DNA of 64,000 nt from assembly GCF_010389155.1 (NCBI RefSeq), contig NC_057769.1, forward strand, positions 6,944,735 to 7,008,734. The letters are read 5' to 3'. Source of the DNA: Erigeron canadensis. Taxonomy: Eukaryota > Streptophyta > Magnoliopsida > Asterales > Asteraceae. Each line of letters starts with the position of its first letter. Positions within the stretch are counted from its first letter, which is position 1. The notes under the pieces were generated by a model, which had not been told where the DNA came from, did no database searches, and worked only from the letters and a program-made list of their open reading frames with translations. A program made the translations under genes and the position numbers. Below, piece after piece: positions 56,185-64,000 of this stretch.

Positions 56185-57549
56185 TAGGTTGCATTGGGTC
56201 GGGTTCGGGTGACTTTGAAGTGAATAACGTTTTTTTGGTATAATACTATCTTATAAAATATTTTACCATTTTTTTTTTTAAGAAAACATGATTTGAACTA
56301 CCCAAAATACTCATATTCCTTGTTCACTAATTTAAAAATCTCTACCTAATATATTTATAATAACCTTGAATCTCAACCACTCATTTTAATCTCTATCCTC
56401 CATAAATCATTTTATTTTTCTAATTCATTCAAAATCTTTTATCTCAAAAATCGTATAACGATAAATTATAAAAACTGTATGGGTGTTTTTAAAATTTCAT
56501 GTTCTTTCATCAGAGATCTTATTCGATATACTTTCGACGAATTTTTAAATTCGAGGGAGGAGCCCATACAACTAAAGCATTTGGCTATCACACCCTATGA
56601 CTTATCACCTCTTATAATCTATCACTCCACCATCTCAATGTCGCAACGCGCGGACACTATCTCTCGTTTGATTTATATGTATACCACGGGTTTTTTTACT
56701 TTGATGTAACTCATCTAATCAAATTTCTGTGATCATTTTGGTATGAATAATGATAAATTTAATTAAAATCCTAAAAATCAACCTAATGTCTTTAATACAT
56801 TGTAAGTGTAATCTACTTATTTTCCTTTTAATTCTCCTTTTTTGTCATAGTCAAAATGTTTTCCAAAAAAATAACAAAAACATTGTTTTTCAATTTTCAA
56901 CCGGACATAGAAAACACTTTAATTTTTATTGTTTTTCACTTTTCATTTTCAATTTTCTGAATTTTAAAAACCTCAATTTATTTTCCATTTTCTAGTTTTA
57001 AAACGTGTTTTTAAAATTTTGATTTGTTTTCTAAAGATAGAACTCTCATTTTTTTTAAAAAAATAGAAATAAAATACTAAAAAATAATTTTCCACAATAA
57101 AATACGCTTTAAAAATTCCAGGTTATTTCAAATTATTTGATATACATAAGCCCCTTTTATTTGATAGTTATGGAGTTTTTTTTTTCACATCTATTAATGA
57201 CAATAGTTTTAGAGGTTTTTTTTTTTTTCCAAATAAGAGTTAAAGCTAGTTACATCCAAATAAATTATTTAACACAATAAGAGTTAACTGTTCAAAATTA
57301 AAAACTAAAGCTGTTAAAAAACTCTGTCAAACATGCCCTGATGTGCATGTAACAAAGTTGAAATAGTTCATAAGGTATAATCAAAAAGCAGGCGTCAAGT
57401 TACAAATGAAATACTTGAATGTATACACACGTACGACGGTACAATGCTTTGTCATTCGCACTGTCCGTCTTATGACATCATTCGATTATCCGATCGTACT
57501 GGCTCATTATATATCTTAAGTTGGCCACGTACGTACTGTCATCTCAGAA
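56185..57549. other. intergenic region
   Basis: AT-rich sequence with long T-runs and no supported gene. Short frames at 56479-56709 and 56750-56995 lack coding character. Confidence 0.4.
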
Positions 57550-57735
57550 TCAACATCGATAGCTAGCTTTTCGATCACATAATTTACAGCAACAACTACT
57601 TTTTGATAAGACCAAATGGATCACATACCAAGTGAACCACCGTGGTACAAGCACAGAGAATGCTGAATAAGGAGATAAGATGCCTGTTGAAATGAAAGCA
57701 ATGCTAGCTGGAAATGCTAGCTTTCCAATCAGCAT
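57550..57735 (-). other. Possible exon or fragment encoding membrane helices
   Basis: The frame MLIGKLAFPASIAFISTGIL..YSAFSVLVPRWFTWYVIHLVL is strongly hydrophobic with two possible transmembrane segments. It lies on the same strand as the frame at 61664-61895, separated by a nested repeat block. Whether both belong to one interrupted gene is unknown, and no family is recognised. Confidence 0.25.
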
Positions 57736-57869
57736 TATGTTTCATATGATGATATGATAATTGATAGTGTACCATTTCCCTAAAGCTTGCGGTAAAAACA
57801 AACCCTTTATTGGGCTTTTTTTTGGAGCCTTTGGGTAAGCAAGTATGTTACTCCTTTAGTAATCTTTAG

Positions 57870-58700
57870 AATCAAACAGTGTTCCAAAGCCTAACGTTCC
57901 ATTACTTGCGATGCAACATTAGGCTGAGAGGCTTGATGATGTACCATCTCTCTAATAACTTTGGGATAATAATCTCTATTCTACCCTATGGAGGCTATTA
58001 TGATCCAACCCAGATGTAGCCTCCGGACTTGAGCATGGTTGCTCTTGAGAGGCTCCGGATATAGCCTCCGGGCTGATCCATAGAGGCTCCTGACATAGCC
58101 TCCAGACCCTCCTTCATGGAGGATCCCAACAAAGCCTTCAGATTTGAACACTAGCCTAACGCTCCATTACTTGCGATACAACGCTAGGCTGGGAGGCTTG
58201 ATGATGTACCATCTCCCTAATAGCTTTGGGATAATAATTTTTCTTTTACCCTATGGAGGCTACTAGGCTCCAGCCATACGTAGCCTCCGGACTCGAGCAT
58301 GGTTGCTCCTTGGAGGCTCCAGACATAGCATCCGGATTGATCCATAGGGGTTCCTGACATAGCCTCCGGGCCCTCCTCCATAGAGGCTCTTGACATAGCT
58401 TCCGGACCCTCCTTCATAGAGGCTCCTGACATAGCCTCCGGACCCTCCTCCATAGAGGCTCCTGACATAGCCTCCAGACCCTCCTTCATTGAGGCTCCTG
58501 ACATAGCCTCCAGACCATCCTCCTTGAGGTTCCTAACATAGCCTCCGGACCCTCCTCCATTGAGGCTCCTAAAACCTTCAGACCTGAGCATGACCTCATC
58601 TATGTTAAGTCATGGGCTTGATTTAGGCCCAAGCATGGAAAGCCCATGACCCAAAATCATCAAACCCTAGAATCCACTCCCTATAAATAAATTATAATGA
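57870..58700. repeat. GC-rich repeat block: ~260-bp duplication plus 36-bp minisatellite
   Basis: AGCCTAACG(T/C)TCCATTACTT to the GAGGCTTGATGATGTACCAT region occurs at about 57890 and again at about 58153, a direct duplication of about 260 bp. From about 58270 to 58570 a 36-bp unit (GAGGCTCCTGACATAGCCTC plus CGGACCCTCCTCCATA) is repeated about eight times. Frames across it, such as a repeated GPEAMSGAS peptide on the minus strand, follow from the 36-bp period and are not taken as a gene. CTATAAATAA at 58681-58690 may be the TATA box of an older LTR. Confidence 0.7.
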
Positions 58701-58708
58701 GCACCAAG

Positions 58709-61507
58709 TGTAACACCCTATAATTTTAAAGTATTATAATAATGGTTATAATACTACTGTTACTATTATAAAATGATTATGTTATTATTTTAGAAATGGT
58801 AGGTAACTGTTTATATGCTAGATACCGTATTATGTAAAAGTCAGATATTTTAAGTACCGAGACCTATTTTGAAAGTGACGGGCATTTAAATTATTGAGAT
58901 TAGAGGGACTAGGGGTGTAAATACCCGACTAATTTAATAAAAAACCGACTTATGGATATGTATATATCCATACACACGCATATAAATCAAGATATATTAA
59001 TTAAAAAAAACACCTCCTGGAACTTCTAGAAAGAGAGAGAGAACGAGCAGGAGGGAGAGGAAGAAAGAATAGCAGGAACACGGCTGATTTCAAGTCTCAA
59101 TCAATCTCTTTAATTCTATTTCAAGTGTTAATTGAATCTATAATCAAAGGTTAGTATGTGTTCTTGAATTATTAAATTAAAAGTTAGGGTTTTTAGTGAT
59201 TTTTGATTAAAGTGATGGAATTAATCAAATTAGTTCAGGGGTTTTGCTATTATGATGTTGTTAAACATGAAGGTACCATTACTTTTGATTTTAAAGAAGA
59301 TTTTTGAAAAAGGATGATTTTAGTTAGTGATTATGATTATGTAAAAGATGAAATTGAATAAAAGGTTGTTAATTCATGCTTTTAGTGGGTTGAACAAGTT
59401 CATTTAGATGTATTAATCCTAAATTGAAGATTAGTTTTGATAGAAATTTCATAAGTTGAATTATGATTATTGTTAGTAGCTAAATGGTGAAGTTTGACCT
59501 GAAAAGTCAAACTGATCAAATGAGTCCAACATGGATAAAGTGGTGTTAGGAAGTTGATTATGATGTTATTAACATAAATAAAGTAGGGTGGTGGTCAATG
59601 AATTGATAAAATGGACGATATATAAACTAGTAGTAATATGTGACCGTTTGACTATAAAAGTCAAACTGGTCTTGTTGAGTTATATGTGTTAAATTGATTA
59701 AGAAAAGTTTTTGATGTGTGTATATTGATAATTCTATGTGCTAATGTGTATAGGTGACAAGTTGGAAGCATTTTTGGTGATGATTGCTATTGTTCGTTAA
59801 CGGTGAGTAATATGGGGATTAGACGGGTCACATGACCATAGACCCCGAGGTGTCATGTAGTCATGTGATAGTTACAGCTAGACTATATGACCCCGAGGTG
59901 TCATATAGTAATTGGATAGTTATGTTTGATAAGAGTTGTTTGCATCATAGGGATAATCTAGCTTTATCGCTAGATTCCAGTTGTTATGTGCTAAGTTGTT
60001 ATGTGTTGCATATGCACGGATCCGTTGCAAGATAAGAGTTGTGAATCCCTATGTTTGCCATGGTTAAGATGTGATGTTAAGTTTGTTTGATGCTTATATT
60101 ACTCACTAAGCTTTGTGCTTATTCCTTTAGTTGTTTTATTTTAATAGATGCAAATGATCGGGTGTTAAGAAAGATCAAAGAAAAGGAAAAAGAGGCAAGA
60201 AAGCTTAGTGTGGATTTACTTTGCTCATACATATTGTAAGTTTCTTAAATTGCCGAGTTGATGCATCACTTGAAGTAAATCGCCCATAAAAGAAAAGATT
60301 AACTAGTAATGCATCGTGGAGTCATTTTGTGGTTTATAAGAACTGATTGGGTTACAACCATGTTTTGTACCGACATATGGGCTTATGTTGTTATGTCATT
60401 TCTACAAAAGAATATGTATGATTATGGTCAAGATTGTGCACTTGTAGTTTGTTAGAAGATTGTGTTGTTTACCCGTTTTGTACCCTAGTTGGGTAAATGA
60501 CCCATTCGGGTCGTCTCATGGGCTTAAAGGTTAATTTTAAGTCGAGTATGTCCTAAATATATAGTAAACATGATCTGCATATTTGTGGCAAAAGTGGTGG
60601 TCGTTAAATAAAAACTAGTTAGTCAAAGTATTGTTATGTCATATAATGTGTAGTTGACCCGTTTAGCCCATTTGAGTCCGAATTGTGGAACAAAAGGCTC
60701 AATCACGTCACATATAACATTTTATTATATTCTGGAAGTTTTGGTATTTTAAAGTTGAGTTTTGGTCATTTTTGGGGTCGTTGCCCAATTTGGAAAAAAT
60801 GGAAAAAAATGACTTTTGGGTCAACTTTGGAGGCCTGTAATTCTGCAATGATTCAGTTCTGGGGAAAACGGCTTAGTGGGTTGGAAAGTAGACTCCAAGG
60901 GCTTCAAAACGGTATAAGATATGTCTAGGTTTGACCAAGGAAAAGTGGTTTAAAGTGGGTCGTAAAACAGCTAGCTGATGCTGATTTTTAACAGCATAGC
61001 AGTTGCTGAATTTTCAGCAACCAAAAGTGAGTCTGAGCAGTTTTTGAAGGGCTGTAACTATTTGTGTATAATGTTTTAGTTGAAACCAAAAACGGGTCTT
61101 TAAAGTACGGTTATAGCTCTTTCAAATGGTATAGTATTTGCGGAATATGGATGTGTTTAAGCGAGTCAAAACTGAGTCACAAAACAGCCCGTTGGAACAG
61201 TTTGCTAGTATTTTAATTGAACTTAAAATGGTCACAACTTTCAAACGGTAACTCGGTTTTTGACGAATGAGCTGTCTACGGAAAGGGGAAGAAGTCTACC
61301 TTCTAATGGTCCTTGTTTTAAAGTCTATATCTGATTTATATATAACTTATAAGTTGTTGAAAGACTGCAGCTAGGGTAGATTGACTATTTTTAGTTTGTT
61401 CAAGAGTCTGGGATCTAGTGTACACACATGTATTCATAAGAACATATATGTTTATGTTGTTAAACAATGTTTTTATAATGAAAAAAAAAAAAAAGTTGGG
61501 CGTTTCA
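58709..61507 (+). mobile_element. Solo LTR (2.8 kb), Ty3/gypsy-like
   Basis: Begins TGTAACACCCTATAATTTTA and ends GTTGGGCGTTTCA (TG...CA). A perfect 5-bp duplication CCAAG flanks it (58704-58708 and 61508-61512). No retrotransposon protein, PBS or second LTR is found. The start shares TGTAACACCC with the solo LTR at 16274-18203 (opposite strand), suggesting related families. Inside, GACCCCGAGGTGTCAT(G/A)TAG is repeated (59840 and 59889). It interrupts an older repeat whose halves are 57870-58708 and 61513 to about 61690. Confidence 0.85.
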
Positions 61508-61663
61508 CCAAGCTAGGGGACTTCTCTCTCTTCCCTTTCGCTATTCTCTCTCACACAATCCTTAGCCTACTTCAGCTTATGGCGTCACATCTTGTTGTCA
61601 CCAATTGGGAACCGCCAACCGAAGTAGCAACAATCTAATCTTCCCTAAATACGTCTTATAGAT

Positions 61664-61895
61664 CTAGGATTCACTTCTAATACCTAAGTGTAGAAATATG
61701 CTTAAACAATAATCATAATTATTTGCGGCTCGTGAGAAAATCAACATTGCTGTAACAAAGTTTAAAATTAAAGCCACCAAGGAGATTCCCGTACGTTTTT
61801 TGTTTTCTGGGGTAAACACGCTCATCTGAGATATTGTCTGCATTAATATTCCCATAACTCCTACAAAGATGGCATATAACCGCTCTTTCAACAAC
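61664..61895 (-). other. Possible exon of an unknown membrane protein
   Basis: After an acceptor-like TTATTTTAG the frame reads LLKERLYAIFVGVMGILMQT, ISQMSVFTPENKKRTGISLV and ALILNFVTAMLIFSRAANN, with two plausible transmembrane helices joined by a charged loop. A donor-like CTTAG/GTATT (about 61672-61676) could splice onward. Coding character is better than for neighbouring frames, but no family is recognised and no complete gene could be built; a transposon-interrupted gene is possible. Confidence 0.35.
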
Positions 61896-61976
61896 CTAAA
61901 ATAACCAGCATGCATGTATGGTCAATATATAGTTCATTCATGATCATATATAGTAATTTATTAATTAAACATTAAT

Positions 61977-62170
61977 ACCAGAGTTATAAAAAGGAGGAAT
62001 GCTTAACAACGAAACGGTTTTTTTTATATTTATTTATCTATTTAATGAAGACTGCAGCTAACAATGAAACATTTTATACAAAATGAAAAAAACCAGAGTT
62101 ATAAAAAGGAGGAATGCATGCTTAACAACGAAACGTTTTTTATTGGTATAAAACGTTTTTATACAATGAA
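61977..62170. repeat. ~115-bp tandem duplication
   Basis: ACCAGAGTTATAAAAAGGAG followed by GAATGC...TTAACAACGAAACG occurs at 61977 and 62092. ACGTTTTATACAAAATGAAA also recurs at its end. Confidence 0.7.
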
Positions 62171-62200
62171 ACGTTTTATACAAAATGAAAGTTTAATTAA

Positions 62201-62511
62201 GGAAAATGATTTATCCTCTTAACAAATTAGCCTAAAAATCATTCTAATAACTTTAGATGGTGACATGTGGATATAACTAATTGTCTTTCCTAATCTTACC
62301 CCCTGATTTTCTATATGTCACAATTTTATTAATTAGGAGGATTTTTAGGTTAATTTGTTAGGATGATTGATCATTACCCTTAATAGAATCGTGACATGTG
62401 GAAAATCAGGGGGTAAGATTAGGAAAGAGAATTAGTGGTATCCACATGTCACCATCTAAAGTTATTAGAATGATATTTAGGCTAATTTGTTAGGAGGGTA
62501 AATCATTTTCC
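62201..62511. mobile_element. Composite hairpin MITE (311 bp)
   Basis: GGAAAATGATTTATCCTC to GGTGACATGTGGATA at the left is mirrored by TATCCACATGTCACC to AATCATTTTCC at the right; arms are about 75 bp and extend imperfectly to the centre. Internal CTTACCCCCTGATTTT and its mirror AAAATCAGGGGGTAAG indicate two MITE copies in inverted arrangement. Related to 28841-29010. Confidence 0.7.
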
Positions 62512-62719
62512 TAGAAAGATACTAGAAAGTTTTTGAATATTCGGGTGAATGATTTGTACATTGTAGGGTATTATATATTCATGTGAAATATAGATACGTA
62601 CGTACGAACAAAATGTGGAGTTTTGTGATTTGTAACTATGTAAACAAATGAAATGAGGAATATTTATTCATCCCTGTAGGGTATTATATATTCCTAGCTC
62701 TGTTAGTTTTTGAGTTTTA

Positions 62720-64000
62720 TTCATCCCTGTGGTTTGAATTCCATTAAAAACCACTCATCCCTGTCATGCAAGTCATGTGAGGGGCCCTTTTGTCTTTTTG
62801 CCCATTTCATCCCTTCCTTTCAAAACCCAGAAATATATTCACACACACACAGTGGAAAGAATCATCATCATAAATATATCATCAGATCAATTGATGTCAG
62901 GAAACGAAAAAGAGATGTTGAGAAAAAATAGATCGCTAGATCGATTTGGGAGAAGGAATATTTAGCAGAAGCATCATCAATCGATCGAAACGATGTTTCC
63001 TGGGTTTTGGTTTGAATAAGATTTTGGGTTAATTGCTTTTCGGTGAATGGACGATTTGGAAATCAACCGGATTTCCCATCGCCGCCGGACCACCATAGCC
63101 TGAATTCCCCATCGTCGCCACACTGCCATTTCCAGATCTCCTCATCGCTGCTGCCAAATAGAGGTAAATTCCATCTTTACTACAAGTGGCAGTTGGCCAA
63201 TGATTTCAAATGTCAAAAATCCAGAAGAATGCGAAGCTTTTTGAGATGGTGATTTTCTTTAAAAAAAAATTTCACACAGTTTTGTATTTAGTGTGTGTTT
63301 ATATGTTTGTGTATCTATATAACTTTATAGTTGCAAAAGTATTATATGTATTTGGTGGATGTTTTTATGTGTGAAAAATCAATACGTGATCAAGTGATAT
63401 ATTTATATACCAGAAGTGTATATGTTTTTGGTTTTTAGTGTATGTGTTTATGTATGTGTATCTATATACTATCATAGTTGCAGAAGTGTTGAAATATATA
63501 ATATGATGATTGGAGCGAAAATTAAGAAAAGGGATATATATATTAAGAAATTATATATATATATGTATTTATTTTTAGATATGGGTATTTTGATTATGGT
63601 GTTTGAAGCTAGGTATATTGGAATTTATAAGAACATGGCTGAAGTTAACACTGCATTCTTTAGTTATTTTTTTAAAAGAAAAAAAAGGGAACTCATCTTC
63701 TTGCATTCTTGAGTTTTTTCTTTTACAAGAAAAGAAAGTGTAAAAAAAGGAAAATTGATGGTTTTTGCATTAGATACTTTCTGGCTATTATTGGCCCGAT
63801 TTGAATGGAAAAATTTTTTCCCTATCTTTTCTTCCCCTATCAAATCTAATCCTTTCTTTTATTTGAATAAAAACTCCAGAATACAGTCTGAGGGTGGTGT
63901 TTGAAGGTTGAAGAAGAACAAAGAATGGGGGCGGGTAAATTGACAAAAATTCCCATCAGGGACGAGTGTATTTAACGGAAGTCAGACTACAGGGATGAAA
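62720..64000. mobile_element. Element with CATCCCTGTGGTTTGA-type terminal repeats, reaching the window end
   Basis: The left end TTCATCCCTGTGGTTTGAAT is mirrored by AGACTACAGGGATGAAA at 63984-64000. Subterminal (A/C)TTCC(A/G)TTAAA and TTTGTC motifs are also mirrored. Between are GC-richer sequence with a CGCCGCCGGACCACCA stretch (63079-63094) and short frames without recognisable domains. This may be a foldback or MULE-like element that has picked up host sequence. The right boundary could lie beyond the window. Confidence 0.45.

Noticed and set aside
58217..58591. 124-codon frame with repeated EGPEAMSGAS peptide
   Set aside because: The repeat period is 36 bp, so one frame stays open by arithmetic; there is no signal peptide, domain or upstream promoter, and the block is repeat DNA.

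Overview
This is AT-rich nuclear DNA from a flowering plant, a eudicot and possibly an Asteraceae. The evidence is spliced plant genes (a PsbW precursor, an Aux/IAA repressor, an OSB organellar ssDNA-binding protein, a uridine-kinase/phosphoribulokinase-like protein), long introns, and dense MITEs, solo LTRs and degenerate transposon genes. The family-level guess rests on general impression only.

Layout. 1-3.6 kb is gene-poor, with MITE remnants. 3.6-9.3 kb is a tandem duplication of about 3 kb; each unit holds a TATA box and, about 1 kb downstream, a foldback of about 250 bp that looks like a MIRNA-type or hairpin-siRNA precursor. psbW follows on the minus strand (9422-10514). 10.6-21.3 kb is a transposon nest: a Stowaway MITE, a foldback, a hAT MITE inside another hAT MITE, a solo LTR inside a ~115-bp tandem repeat, and a long inverted repeat with a hAT MITE in its loop. 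A 12-exon P-loop kinase-like gene occupies 21337-28044 (+). 28-44.6 kb is repeat-rich and holds Helitron-like ends, Pol III-type boxes, a composite cluster of three mini-genes (one intact, two frameshifted) and, further on, a decayed PIF/Harbinger transposase. A 48-codon ORF lies at 44615-44761 (-). The Aux/IAA gene (47452-48294, +) has one intron. The OSB gene (50121-56053, -) has five exons and apparently one GC-AG intron. The right end holds a GC-rich minisatellite, a second solo LTR (2.8 kb, with target-site duplication) and a terminal-repeat element running off the window.

The four recognised genes are unrelated in pathway: photosystem II assembly (PsbW), auxin signalling (Aux/IAA), organelle genome maintenance (OSB), and a poorly characterised kinase with a possible organelle-targeting N-terminus. 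No operon-like organisation is expected or seen. The most unusual feature is the pair of tandemly duplicated foldbacks at 5778-6026 and 8772-9021, where the hairpin is better conserved than its flanks. Exon structures were derived by hand from splice consensus, reading phase and family resemblance; no alignment or expression data were available.
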